Source of the DNA: Paenibacillaceae bacterium GAS479
GTDB taxonomy: Bacteria; Bacillota; Bacilli; Paenibacillales; Paenibacillaceae
Length of the DNA stretch: 64,000 nucleotides
Direction: 5' to 3'
Assembly (NCBI GenBank): GCA_900105225.1
Contig: LT629764.1
Span: 2,869,501 to 2,933,500 of the forward strand
A model generated the notes under the pieces. That model was not told the origin of the DNA. It searched no databases and was given only the letters and a program-made list of their open reading frames with translations. This document shows, piece after piece, positions 27,308 through 36,927 of the stretch. The position numbers were made by a program, and so were the translations under genes. Every line of letters starts with the position of its first letter. Within the stretch, counting starts at the first letter, position 1.

Positions 27308-29620
27308 ATGATAAATATCAAGGTCGATATCATAATACCAGTGTATAATGCCCTCGAGGATTTAAAAGAGTGTATCTCCTCCATTTATGAAACGACCGAG
27401 CTAGGGAGCTATAGAATTATTATTATTAATGATTGTAGCCCAGATCCAGAAGTTGGAGTCTATTTGGAGTCTTTGCCTCAAGGTGAAGACATTCTTATCA
27501 TGAATAATGAATCGAATCTAGGGTTTGTAGGTACCGTAAATTGCGGGATGGGAATTGCGCAAAGCGATGTGGTGTTGCTTAACAGTGATACTATCTTGAC
27601 TCAGGATTGGTTGAAGAAATTAATAGAAGCCGCCTATTCCCATTCTTCTGTTGCGACAGTCACACCTTTTACGAACAACGGAACAATCTGTTCAATTCCC
27701 AACTTTTGCGAGGACAACATCATTCCAGAAGGGTTTACAATTCAAAGCTATGCCGATTACATTGAACAAATATCAGAGAAAAAATATCCTGAGCTCCCTA
27801 CCGGGGTCGGCTTTTGCATGTATATTAAAAAGTCTGTCATTGATGAAATAGGATTGTTTGATGAAAAGGAATTTGGTAAAGGATATGGAGAGGAGAATGA
27901 TTTTTGTTGCCGTGCTATCGAGCATGGTTATAAAAATATATTAGCTGATGACACGTATGTTTATCATAAAGGATCCATGTCCTTTCAGGAATCAAAGGCA
28001 AAGTTAATCCACGAAAACCTGAGGAAATTAAATCGTAGGTATCCCTATTATGAACAAAGAGTGCACGATTTCATTCATCTTAATCAGCCTTTAAAGGGAC
28101 TCCATCGAGTTATTAAAAGTAGGGAAAATAATTTCCGATATAAAGATCAAATGCAGGGAAATGCTTTGTTTATTATGCATAATTTTTTTGATGAAGCTTA
28201 TAACCATCCTGTTGGTGGTACGGAGTATCATGTCAAGGATTTAGTTAGCTCTATGGATGATTTTAACATCTATGTTCTTGTGTCCGGGGGGATGGAACTT
28301 GTCCTTAAGCATATCCGTTATGGAATGATAGTCAACACCTATCATTTTCGCTTGAGTTATCCTATAGACAGTGTTCATTTTCATCATAGGGAATACAGTG
28401 AGATAGTAGAAAAAATTTTGGTGACCTTTGAAATCTCTTTTGTGCATATTCATCATCTAATTAAACATTCCCTGGATGCGCCTTCGATTGCTAGGAAGCT
28501 TCAAATACCCGTAGCTCTTACCTTACATGATTATTATCTCTTCTGTCCTCGAATTAATCTGCTGGATAAGGACAATAAATATTGCCTTGATTCTAGAAGT
28601 GAGGCTAAGTGTAGGGAGTGCCTTCAGTCTTCGCACCAATTCAATACCTACTTTCTAGGCACATGGAAAAAAGAAGTAGAAAAGAAACTACTACCCCAAA
28701 TTGATGTATTGTTTGCTCCTTCTGAATCTACCCGAATTATGTTTGAGCTTGAGTATCCGGCAACAGAGGGGCGAATTCAAGTTATTGAGCATGGTTTGAA
28801 TTGGATGCTTGATAAAACACAGTCTACTGTAAAAAAAGATAGAAAAATAAAAATCGGATTTTTAGGTGGACTATCCCCAGCAAAGGGGAGTGATATGATC
28901 TATGAAGTTATAAAGCATATGCCTTCATCAGATCTAGAATGGCATTTGATTGGCGGATTGGGAGATCAGCGCTTAAACTTGATGGAAAAGAGAAACGTGA
29001 TCAAGCACGGGCCTTATAACAGGGAGAATCTTTCAAAGATATTAGAAGAGACCCAGATTGATTTGATTGCTCTTCTTTCACCATGGCCCGAGACTTTTTC
29101 TTACACTCTATCAGAAGCTTGGAGACATGGAATTCCAGTTTTTGTGACCCCCGTTGGGGCACTCGAGGAAAGAGTGAAGAAAGTCGGTGGAGGGTGGATT
29201 GCATCAGGAACGAGTAAACAAGACATCATGAATTCTTTGCAAAGCGTTCTTAGAGAATTTCATATCAAGCGCGAAGAAAAAATTCGGAATATCGAGTCCT
29301 ATCGTTTTACAACGCTTGATGAGATGAGTAAAAGGTATATTGAAAATTATAAAGGGATTACGAGTCGGAGACGCAGATCACAAGGAAGCAGTTTCAGTAA
29401 TCGTGAGCTTCAAGAGGCTGTGGATTATTATTTGGCTGGGTCAGTTGCTGAGTCAGGGCATCGTCAGATTGATGAGCTTAAAGCTGAATTGTTCGCTGTG
29501 AAATCCACTATAGGTTATAAGTCTGTTGAATACTTGAGAAGAAACAATAATTGGTTGCTGGTAGCAGGAAAAAAAGTAATTTACCAATTGTTGAAATATA
29601 AAAAGCTGAGAAAGGGATAG
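27308..29620 (+). CDS. Two-domain glycosyltransferase (GT2 + GT4)
   Basis: 770 residues. Residues 1 to about 260 are a GT-A family 2 domain (VDIIIPVYNALEDLKECI, NNESNLGFVGTVNCGM, LLNSDTILTQDW). Residues about 285-690 are a GT-B domain of family 4 type (GGTEYHVKDL, ALTLHDYYLFCPRI, FLGGLSPAKGSDMIYEVI, TFSYTLSEAWRHGIPVF). A helical C-terminal tail of about 80 residues may bind membrane. Such fused enzymes add two different sugars to a lipid-linked chain on the inner face of the membrane. Sugars unknown; rhamnose is a natural candidate given the downstream rml genes. Confidence 0.88.
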   Translation: MINIKVDIIIPVYNALEDLKECISSIYETTELGSYRIIIINDCSPDPEVGVYLESLPQGEDILIMNNESNLGFVGTVNCGMGIAQSDVVLLNSDTILTQDWLKKLIEAAYSHSSVATVTPFTNNGTICSIPNFCEDNIIPEGFTIQSYADYIEQISEKKYPELPTGVGFCMYIKKSVIDEIGLFDEKEFGKGYGEENDFCCRAIEHGYKNILADDTYVYHKGSMSFQESKAKLIHENLRKLNRRYPYYEQRVHDFIHLNQPLKGLHRVIKSRENNFRYKDQMQGNALFIMHNFFDEAYNHPVGGTEYHVKDLVSSMDDFNIYVLVSGGMELVLKHIRYGMIVNTYHFRLSYPIDSVHFHHREYSEIVEKILVTFEISFVHIHHLIKHSLDAPSIARKLQIPVALTLHDYYLFCPRINLLDKDNKYCLDSRSEAKCRECLQSSHQFNTYFLGTWKKEVEKKLLPQIDVLFAPSESTRIMFELEYPATEGRIQVIEHGLNWMLDKTQSTVKKDRKIKIGFLGGLSPAKGSDMIYEVIKHMPSSDLEWHLIGGLGDQRLNLMEKRNVIKHGPYNRENLSKILEETQIDLIALLSPWPETFSYTLSEAWRHGIPVFVTPVGALEERVKKVGGGWIASGTSKQDIMNSLQSVLREFHIKREEKIRNIESYRFTTLDEMSKRYIENYKGITSRRRRSQGSSFSNRELQEAVDYYLAGSVAESGHRQIDELKAELFAVKSTIGYKSVEYLRRNNNWLLVAGKKVIYQLLKYKKLRKG

Positions 29621-29627
29621 CTAAATA

Positions 29628-30659
29628 ATGGAGCGCCCAACAGTCGATATTCTAATGGCGACCTTTAATGGAGAGCGTTTTTTGCGTGAGCAATTGGACA
29701 GCATATTAATTCAGACTTATGAGAACTTTAGGCTGCTTATTCACGATGATGCTTCTATAGATGAAACAGTGTCCATTTTAATGGAGTATAAACAAAAGGA
29801 TTCCAGAATTGAGATTTATTTAAATGATTCCAATAGAGGAGCCGTTAGAACATTTGAGATGTTGTTAGCGCAGTCGTCTGCTCCTCTATTTATGTTCAGC
29901 GATCAAGATGATAAGTGGCATCGCAACAAAGTTGAAAAATCTGTGACAAAGTTTCAAATGAAGAGCGGAACATGGATGGTGTACTCTGATCTAAGAATTG
30001 TCGATAAAAATTTAAAGGTTTTAGATGAATCGTTCATGAAAAGTAATGGATATCGGCCCATTTCCTCTTCTTATTTGAATACATTGCTTATTCAGCAAAT
30101 GATTCCTGGTTGTTCGATTCTTGGAAGTGAGGAGTTAAGGAAACGTAGTCTTCCATTTCCAAAAGAAGTTTCAATGCATGATGCATGGTTATGCATTGTG
30201 GCAGGCATATACGGCGAAATTCAGTTTCTGGATTTACCATTAATTGATTATCGACAACATGCGTCGAACACAATCGGGGCATTGACATCCATACAAAGAT
30301 GGAATAGTCTAACGAATCTTACTTGGATAGATTTTAAAAGTTCACGATCTGATTTTTATCGATCAGAAATAAAGAAAATGGTATCGTATCACGATTTTCT
30401 CTCGACAGATAAAAATAAACAAAAGACCTATCTTATGAGAGAGATAGTGGAATACTATACGTTCTTCCATTATAATTTGAATCCATTAAAAGCAATTAGA
30501 AAAAGTATTGAATTTAAAAGTAGGTATACCAGCGATGGTACAGCGAGAAATCTATGGTGGTTTTTTTATCATAGTTTCCCTTTTTTATGTTATTCTTCGT
30601 TAAAAGTGATAGGCTTTGTTAGAAAGGTATTTTCTTATTTTAGGAGGGCGTTTTCATGA
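29628..30659 (+). CDS. Glycosyltransferase family 2 (rhamnosyltransferase-like)
   Basis: 343 residues. The GT-A domain begins at residue 4 (VDILMATFNGERFLREQLDSI), with HDDASIDET and the metal-binding FMFSDQDDKWH, a pattern typical of rhamnosyltransferases in O-antigen clusters. The C-terminus is basic with one or two hydrophobic stretches that may sit on the membrane. The stop overlaps the rmlA start (ATGA), indicating tight coupling with dTDP-rhamnose supply. Confidence 0.88.
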   Translation: MERPTVDILMATFNGERFLREQLDSILIQTYENFRLLIHDDASIDETVSILMEYKQKDSRIEIYLNDSNRGAVRTFEMLLAQSSAPLFMFSDQDDKWHRNKVEKSVTKFQMKSGTWMVYSDLRIVDKNLKVLDESFMKSNGYRPISSSYLNTLLIQQMIPGCSILGSEELRKRSLPFPKEVSMHDAWLCIVAGIYGEIQFLDLPLIDYRQHASNTIGALTSIQRWNSLTNLTWIDFKSSRSDFYRSEIKKMVSYHDFLSTDKNKQKTYLMREIVEYYTFFHYNLNPLKAIRKSIEFKSRYTSDGTARNLWWFFYHSFPFLCYSSLKVIGFVRKVFSYFRRAFS

Positions 30660-31399
30660 AAGGAATTATTCTTGCTGGAGGCACAGGATCTCGGCTTTTT
30701 CCATTGACAAAGGTCACAAACAAACATTTGCTTCCAGTTGGGAAATATCCAATGATTTTCCATTCGATTGTGAAGTTAAAGGAAGCTGAAATACATGATA
30801 TCTTAATTGTAACTGGAAAAGATCATATGGGCGACGTTGTCAATCTACTCGGAAGCGGTCAGGAGCTGGGAGTTAACTTCACCTATAAGGTTCAGGATCA
30901 AGCAGGCGGCATCGCACAAGCTCTTGGTTTGGCAGAGCAGTTCGCCGGGGGCGAGCAAGTAGTTGTCATTTTGGGCGATAATGTCTTTTCGGACTCTATT
31001 GCTGTATATGCGGAAAATTTCCAAAAACAGAGAGAGGGGGCGAAAATTCTCATTCAAGAGGTTCATGATCCACAACGCTACGGCGTACCGGAGCTTGACG
31101 GAGATCGAATTCTCTCTATTGAGGAAAAGCCCTCGATACCAAAAAGCAGATATGCGGTAACCGGCATCTATATGTACGATAGTACTGTATTCGAAATCAT
31201 TAAAACGCTTAAACCATCCGGCCGAGGAGAATTGGAAATTACGGATGTTAACAACGCCTACATCATAAACGATGGCCTCACTTTTGATATATTACAGGGC
31301 TGGTGGACCGATGCAGGAACACATGACTCTTTGACCTTTGCAAATGAACTTGCTAAGAATATTATTTTTGGCGAGGAATTTGGTAAGCTTAAACTATGA
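30656..31399 (+). CDS. rmlA: Glucose-1-phosphate thymidylyltransferase
   Basis: 247 residues, the short form of RmlA. It makes dTDP-glucose from glucose-1-phosphate and dTTP, the first step of dTDP-L-rhamnose synthesis. The nucleotidyl-transferase signature GIILAGGTGSRLFPLT and LLPVGKYPMI are at the N-terminus; VVVILGDNVFSD holds the metal-binding aspartate. GGAGGG precedes the ATG, which overlaps the stop of the upstream glycosyltransferase. Confidence 0.95.
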   Translation: MKGIILAGGTGSRLFPLTKVTNKHLLPVGKYPMIFHSIVKLKEAEIHDILIVTGKDHMGDVVNLLGSGQELGVNFTYKVQDQAGGIAQALGLAEQFAGGEQVVVILGDNVFSDSIAVYAENFQKQREGAKILIQEVHDPQRYGVPELDGDRILSIEEKPSIPKSRYAVTGIYMYDSTVFEIIKTLKPSGRGELEITDVNNAYIINDGLTFDILQGWWTDAGTHDSLTFANELAKNIIFGEEFGKLKL

Positions 31400-31429
31400 T
31401 TATACTTATTAATTGGTAGGTGTAGAATT

Positions 31430-31987
31430 ATGAATATCCTTGAGATGAGGATTTCTGGATTAAAGCTCGTTGAACCAGACGTATACGGTGACAACAGGGG
31501 TTTTTTTGTAGAAAGCTACAACGAAGCCCGGTTTCACAAACATGGACTCAAGCATGCATTTATACAGGATAACCATTCCTTCTCAGTGGAATCAGGTGTA
31601 CTACGGGGGTTGCATTACCAGTTGAATCCTAAAGCCCAAACTAAGCTTGTGCGCTGTACGGCTGGAGCGATTTATGATGTTGTAGTGGATATCCGAAAAG
31701 GATCCCCGACATTTGGACAATGGCAAGGCTTCATTCTCAGTGCCTCAAACCATCGTCAGCTGCTAGTTCCGCAAGGTCTTGCACATGGATTCTGTACGCT
31801 TGTGTCGAACTGTGAAGTACAGTATAAGGTCGACCAGTTCTACTCGGCTGAGCATGACCGCGGCATCGCATGGAATGACCCTGCGCTCGCCATTGATTGG
31901 CCTGTTAGCAAACCGGTTCTCTCGGAAAAGGATGACAACCATCCTTTAATGGCGGACGCGGACTTCAACTTTATATTTGAGGGCTGA
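31430..31987 (+). CDS. rmlC: dTDP-4-dehydrorhamnose 3,5-epimerase
   Basis: 185 residues. A cupin-fold epimerase, third step of dTDP-L-rhamnose synthesis. Typical motifs are DNRGFFVESYNEARF, FIQDNHSFSVESGVLRGLHYQ (catalytic His) and VVVDIRKGSPTFGQW. It lies 30 bases after rmlA. Confidence 0.96.
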   Translation: MNILEMRISGLKLVEPDVYGDNRGFFVESYNEARFHKHGLKHAFIQDNHSFSVESGVLRGLHYQLNPKAQTKLVRCTAGAIYDVVVDIRKGSPTFGQWQGFILSASNHRQLLVPQGLAHGFCTLVSNCEVQYKVDQFYSAEHDRGIAWNDPALAIDWPVSKPVLSEKDDNHPLMADADFNFIFEG

Positions 31988-32013
31988 GCCCTAGCGAAAG
32001 GAACGTTGCCTCC

Positions 32014-33045
32014 ATGAAGCTGCTAGTCACCGGCGGAGCCGGTTTTATCGGTAGCAATTTTGTCATTTACATGTCCGAGAAATATCCACAGTATGAAATT
32101 ATTAATGTGGATGTTTTAACTTACGCCGGCAATTTGGAAAATTTAAAATCGGTAGAAAAACGCCCGAATTATCGTTTTCTTAAAGCTGATATTACAGTTC
32201 GCGCGGAGATTGAGACTTTATTTCAGGAAGGCATCGACGTTGTAGCCAATTTTGCGGCTGAATCGCATGTCGATCGCAGTATTTTAGAGCCAGATGTATT
32301 TGTAAAAACAAACGTCATGGGTACACAAACACTTCTTGAGCTATCTAAGCAGTACGGTGTGAAGAAGTTTGTTCAAGTGTCGACTGACGAAGTGTACGGC
32401 ACTCTCGGTGAAACAGGGCTATTTACGGAACAGACCCCGCTCGCTGCGAACAGTCCCTACTCTGCAAGCAAAGCTGGAGCGGATTTACTCGTTCGCGCTT
32501 ATCATGAGACATTTGGACTACCGGTTAATATAACCCGTTGCTCAAACAACTATGGGCCGTTTCAATTCCCGGAGAAACTGATCCCGCTTATGATCCTAAA
32601 TGCGCTACAAGATGAGCCGCTTCCGGTATACGGGGACGGCATGAACGTGCGAGATTGGCTGTATGTGGAGGATCATTGCAGCGCCATCGACTTGGTCATT
32701 CACAAAGGAGTGAACGGGGAGGTTTACAACGTCGGTGGAAGAAATGAGCGTAATAATATAGAAGTGGTCCAAACAATCCTGGAAGAGCTGGGCAAGCCGG
32801 AATCGCTTATCCAATTCGTTAAAGATCGTCTCGGTCATGATCGCCGTTATGCGATTGATGCCGATAAAATCCGCAATGAACTTGGTTGGACGCCAAAATA
32901 TGATTACGAATCTGGTATTCGCGCGACCATCCGCTGGTATTTGGATAACGAAGAGTGGATGAAGGGTGTACAGAGCGGAGTCTATAAGCAGTATTTTGAA
33001 ACTCAATACGGGGACCTCCTTAATAAAGCCGGGGGTATAGAATGA
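32014..33045 (+). CDS. rmlB: dTDP-glucose 4,6-dehydratase
   Basis: 343 residues. Short-chain dehydrogenase-fold enzyme, second step of the pathway. NAD-binding GGAGFIGSNFV at the N-terminus, STDEVYGTLGE with the catalytic Thr-Asp-Glu, and the catalytic YSASKAGAD Tyr-x-x-x-Lys are visible, plus VHDGVN-like C-terminal GRNERNNIEVV. AAAGGAA precedes the ATG. Confidence 0.97.
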   Translation: MKLLVTGGAGFIGSNFVIYMSEKYPQYEIINVDVLTYAGNLENLKSVEKRPNYRFLKADITVRAEIETLFQEGIDVVANFAAESHVDRSILEPDVFVKTNVMGTQTLLELSKQYGVKKFVQVSTDEVYGTLGETGLFTEQTPLAANSPYSASKAGADLLVRAYHETFGLPVNITRCSNNYGPFQFPEKLIPLMILNALQDEPLPVYGDGMNVRDWLYVEDHCSAIDLVIHKGVNGEVYNVGGRNERNNIEVVQTILEELGKPESLIQFVKDRLGHDRRYAIDADKIRNELGWTPKYDYESGIRATIRWYLDNEEWMKGVQSGVYKQYFETQYGDLLNKAGGIE

Positions 33046-33071
33046 ATCGCTTTGTTGCCCGAGGAAGTCAG

Positions 33072-33920
33072 ATGAAAATGAAAGTTTTGGTCACAGGGGC
33101 AAACGGTCAATTGGGCCGGGAGCTTACCCTATGGAAACCCGTTCAAGGGCTTGAGATCGTCGGAATGAGCAAGCAAGAGCTGGACATTACGTCGTTGGAG
33201 CAGTGTAGAGCAGCTGTCGCAGTGGTGAAGCCGGATGTCGTTATTCATTGTGCGGCGTATACGGCAGTGGACCAGGCCGAATCCGATATAGAGGGGGCTT
33301 ATCGGGTCAATGCTTCGGGGACTCGAAATGTAGTGATCGCCACTCGTGAAATCGGAGCTAAGCTGATCTTTTTGAGTACAGATTATGTTTTTGACGGAAA
33401 TGGCAGCAAGCCTTATCAGGAGTATGATGCAACAAACCCGCAGACTGTTTATGGCAAGTCAAAGCTGGCTGGAGAGCAATTGGTGCAGTCGCTGCATGAC
33501 CGTTGGTTTATTGTTCGCACTTCCTGGGTATATGGAGCGCACGGAGCTAACTTTGTAAGAACAATGATGAAATTGGGAACTGAGCGCGATAGTTTAAGCG
33601 TTGTCCATGATCAGGTTGGGTCGCCTACATATACAAAAGATCTTGCGGCGTTTTTGCTGGAGCTTGCTGCAACGGAAGCTTATGGCATTTATCATGCTTC
33701 AAACAGCGGTATATGCACTTGGTACGAGTTTGCTCAAGCGATATTTAAAATAGCAGATTTAGACGTGAAGCTACTTCCATGCACCAGTAGTGAATTTAAG
33801 CGTCCGGCTAATCGGCCATCATTTTCTGTAATGGAGAATCGTTGGATTCAGCTTGAGGGTCTCACACCTCTGCCTTGCTGGGAACAATCTCTGAAAGATT
33901 TTATTGTAAAATTAAACTGA
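33072..33920 (+). CDS. rmlD: dTDP-4-dehydrorhamnose reductase
   Basis: 282 residues from ATG 33072. Final step of dTDP-L-rhamnose synthesis. GANGQLGREL, STDYVFDG and YGKSKLAGEQ (Tyr-x-x-x-Lys) identify it. The frame is open to an ATG at 33042 that overlaps the rmlB stop as ATGA. However, GAGGAAG at 33061-33067 fits the 33072 ATG with normal spacing and gives the family's N-terminus MKMKVLVTG. Either start keeps translation close-coupled to rmlB. Confidence 0.95.
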   Translation: MKMKVLVTGANGQLGRELTLWKPVQGLEIVGMSKQELDITSLEQCRAAVAVVKPDVVIHCAAYTAVDQAESDIEGAYRVNASGTRNVVIATREIGAKLIFLSTDYVFDGNGSKPYQEYDATNPQTVYGKSKLAGEQLVQSLHDRWFIVRTSWVYGAHGANFVRTMMKLGTERDSLSVVHDQVGSPTYTKDLAAFLLELAATEAYGIYHASNSGICTWYEFAQAIFKIADLDVKLLPCTSSEFKRPANRPSFSVMENRWIQLEGLTPLPCWEQSLKDFIVKLN

Positions 33921-33931
33921 GGAGACTGTAA

Positions 33932-35290
33932 ATGGCACTTTTGAGGAAGTATATTTATTTATTGATTCCATTATTCTTTCTCTATTTACTTCATCAAACT
34001 ATTAATATTGCACAGGGTTCTGATGATGTTTTTTTCTCTAGTGTAAAGGAGCCTTTTTGGGATTGGATCAGAATTAGATATGACACTTGGACGAGTAGGC
34101 TCTTCTCCGAAACGTTATTTTATTTTATTTTAGGATATGGAGTTAACATTTGGAGGTTTTTAAATCCATTATTTATAATTTTGCTTGCATATCTTGTTGT
34201 TAGAGTTTTGAAAAAGACGGTAGATACTAAAGATGTGTTTTTTTCATTGATTATAATTGGTTGTTTTAGCAAGTCTATTTTGAGTGCTTCGTTTTTCTGG
34301 ATAACGGGCTCATTGGTTTATTTATGGCCAATAACCATTGCGTTAGTGACGGCAATACCGTATGCAGACAAATTATTTAGAGACGAAGATACTGTGAATG
34401 ATAGGAATTATTTTTTGTTTTTTATATTATCTATATTGGTATGTCTTTCAAATGAACAAGCAACGTTTTGTTTGCTTGCTTTTTCTCTGATATTCCATAT
34501 TAAAATGTTTTTGGATAAACGTAAACAAGATATTAGATTAATTTCACTTTCAATAGTTTATACATTAGGTACTGCTTTTATTATAACTTCACCAGGTAAT
34601 AAACTTAGGAAAGTAAGTGAGATTCAAACGTGGTTCCCTGAGTTTAGTCAATTAAGCTTAAAAGAACATTTATACATTGGATTTATATGGATTTTTGATA
34701 AAATATTCAATGAAATGTTAGTGCTTATAATGATAATTTCTGTTTTGTTAATGTTTATTGGATTTAAGCATAGGGGAGGAGAAGGCGAAAGTAAGCTTCT
34801 TATTGCATTTTCTGCTATGTTTATAGTTATCCTTAGTGTTAAGATATCTGTTTTCAATCCTAAAGTTCTTAGTGATTTCACAAACATTAAGAATTTTAAT
34901 TTTTTTGAAACTATTCTTTCGCCTGCTCAATGGACGAAAGCTTTTTTTCAAGCCTTAATTCCGTATTTGTTTTGGTCATTTTATGTAATGATTATGGCAA
35001 CTTTAGTATATAGGTGTGTTAAACACAAAATATTTATTTTGTTTCTCATGCTTGCTGCTTTTGCGGCTATGGCTATAATGTTTTTCTCTCCTACAATTTA
35101 TGCTTCGGGTAACCGAATACTAGCAGTAAGTGCTGTGATTTTAACTTTAATTATAGTGAAAATTAAAAACGATCAAGATATTGAGTTTTCTAAACCTATC
35201 TTACTTATATTAGCCGTATTCCCGGTGATAAACATTCTTGAACTTGGGTTCTGGTGGACTGAAAATGGGATATACAGAATACTATATTAA
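33932..35290 (+). CDS. Polytopic membrane protein, DUF6056/GT-C-like
   Basis: 452 residues with about ten to twelve hydrophobic helices. After the first helix comes SDDVFFSSVKEPFWDWIRIRYDTWTSRLFSE, an acidic/aromatic first loop similar to DUF6056 and to GtrII-type glucosyltransferases of the GT-C fold, which act on polyprenyl-phosphate sugars outside the cell. The gene is extremely AT-rich and is last in the rml unit, 12 bases after rmlD with GAGGAGA before the ATG. A role in adding a side-branch sugar is inference. Confidence 0.65.
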   Translation: MALLRKYIYLLIPLFFLYLLHQTINIAQGSDDVFFSSVKEPFWDWIRIRYDTWTSRLFSETLFYFILGYGVNIWRFLNPLFIILLAYLVVRVLKKTVDTKDVFFSLIIIGCFSKSILSASFFWITGSLVYLWPITIALVTAIPYADKLFRDEDTVNDRNYFLFFILSILVCLSNEQATFCLLAFSLIFHIKMFLDKRKQDIRLISLSIVYTLGTAFIITSPGNKLRKVSEIQTWFPEFSQLSLKEHLYIGFIWIFDKIFNEMLVLIMIISVLLMFIGFKHRGGEGESKLLIAFSAMFIVILSVKISVFNPKVLSDFTNIKNFNFFETILSPAQWTKAFFQALIPYLFWSFYVMIMATLVYRCVKHKIFILFLMLAAFAAMAIMFFSPTIYASGNRILAVSAVILTLIIVKIKNDQDIEFSKPILLILAVFPVINILELGFWWTENGIYRILY

Positions 35291-35983
35291 ATTACTTTAT
35301 TGCTGAGAGACAGTTCTTTTAATATGAAATCCTCGTTTACACATGATGTTATCCTTTTTATTTAAGGAAATATAACTGTGAGATTGACTTGATTTTAGGC
35401 CATAAAGAGACGATAAGAACTGGAGACAATCAATGGGGCGTTAGAGACTTACTCTCGAAGAATCAAAGACAAATGTTAAAATCTGTAAAAAATCAATTTA
35501 TATTGTATTCCATATTATAGGATTCTAGAAGCGGTGCTCCATACGAAACCTGTCAACTAGTAGCATATAGCTGCTTTAGAGAGTGACATCTGATGCGAAA
35601 TATTCGCGTATTCATTAACACGAAACGAGCAGGGCAGTATACCCAAACTATGGGCAAATCCCTAACAGAGTAAACACAAATCTTCGCTTGATTGTAGATT
35701 CGTTCAGTACTCGGCATCACGGACCTGTCTCAGAGCCGGGTACCGAACGAAATTATGACACCATTAATCCCGATTCTGCTGTAGCAAGAGAACTCATCTT
35801 AATCTACGTAGTTTTAGAAAGGTAAATAAAAATAATGTAATATAGTTGAAAGGTTCAATAATAATGTGAAGAAAATTACCGCTACTTGACGACTTGCATT
35901 TTCTGTTTAAAACGTTTTTAGCTTCTAATTTAGGTCTGGCCCGCTGGGCATCAATCTGAAAATGATGAGGTAGCCTGCTTGAG
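35291..35983. other. 693-bp AT-rich gap with possible coding remnants
   Basis: No convincing gene. Two short plus-strand open stretches read like protein in different frames: a 26-codon ORF at 35593-35673 (MRNIRVFINTKRAGQYTQ...) and, shifted by one frame, an open run ending at the TAA near 35825 (..GTERNYDTINPDSAVARE..). Together they may be the remains of a frameshifted gene. No terminator was recognised after the membrane-protein gene. Confidence 0.35.
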
Positions 35984-36868
35984 CTACTTTGAAATAATTA
36001 TATGATTTTCAAAAATGTCTTTTAAATAATCTAACGTTTTTTCCCGAAGATCCGGATGCTGAAGCGCATAATGAATTGTCGTCTGAACGAAGCCGAACTT
36101 TTCACCGACATCATGACGCTTTCCGTTAAAGTTACAAGCGAATATAGGTTGAGTATTGCTTAACAGCGATATGGCATCAGTTAATTGAATTTCTCCACCA
36201 ATACCAGCTTCTTGGTTACCCAAAATATCGAAAATTTCTGGTGTTAGTATGTAGCGCCCCATAATAGCGAGGTTCGAAGGAGCGTTATCTTGCGCGGGCT
36301 TCTCAATAAAGCCATTGGCTTGAAAAAGTTTAGGTGACAGCTCTTCAGCATCAATAATTCCGTATCTTGAAACTTCACCCCAAGGGACCTCCTGCACACC
36401 AATTACAGATGCCTCGTGTTGATCAAAAACATCAATGAGTTGCTTTAAGCAAGGCGTGTCGGATTCAACAATATCATCGCCAAGCAAGACCGCAAACGGT
36501 TCATTGCCAATAAACTTTCTAGCGCACCAAATGGCATGCCCAAGTCCTTTCGGTTCCTTTTGACGAATGTAATGAATGTCGGCAATGTTGGAAGGTTTGG
36601 TTACAGATTCTAGGAGGTCCCATTTGTTTTTTGAGGCTAAATGATGCTCCAGCTCAAAGGAGTAATCAAAATGATCCTCAATGGCTCGCTTTCCTTTCCC
36701 TGTGACGATAATAATATCTTCTATACCCGAGGCGACTGCTTCTTCGATAATATATTGAATAGTTGGTTTGTCGACGATGGGAAGCATTTCTTTGGGCATT
36801 GCTTTAGTGGCCGGTAAAAATCGAGTTCCTAAACCGGCCGCAGGAATTATCGCTTTTCGAATGGTCAT
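35984..36868 (-). CDS. galU: UTP-glucose-1-phosphate uridylyltransferase
   Basis: 294 residues. Makes UDP-glucose for wall polymers and glycans. The N-terminus [31 protein letters not shown] is the classic GalU signature; [11 protein letters not shown] holds the metal-binding aspartate, and GEIQLTDAI the substrate loop. It is transcribed toward the rml genes. The upstream ribosome site is weak (AGTAGG). It probably supplies glucose-1-phosphate-derived donor for the same glycan locus. Confidence 0.96.
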   Translation of the reverse strand: MTIRKAIIPAAGLGTRFLPATKAMPKEMLPIVDKPTIQYIIEEAVASGIEDIIIVTGKGKRAIEDHFDYSFELEHHLASKNKWDLLESVTKPSNIADIHYIRQKEPKGLGHAIWCARKFIGNEPFAVLLGDDIVESDTPCLKQLIDVFDQHEASVIGVQEVPWGEVSRYGIIDAEELSPKLFQANGFIEKPAQDNAPSNLAIMGRYILTPEIFDILGNQEAGIGGEIQLTDAISLLSNTQPIFACNFNGKRHDVGEKFGFVQTTIHYALQHPDLREKTLDYLKDIFENHIIISK

Positions 36869-36927
36869 GTTAGCAGCCTACTTTCTATGAATTGATTTAA
36901 AAAAGTATACCATAAACTTTACACTAA

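Noticed and set aside
35593-35673. 26-codon ORF as a gene
   Set aside because: No convincing ribosome site and no recognisable product; kept only as a possible remnant.
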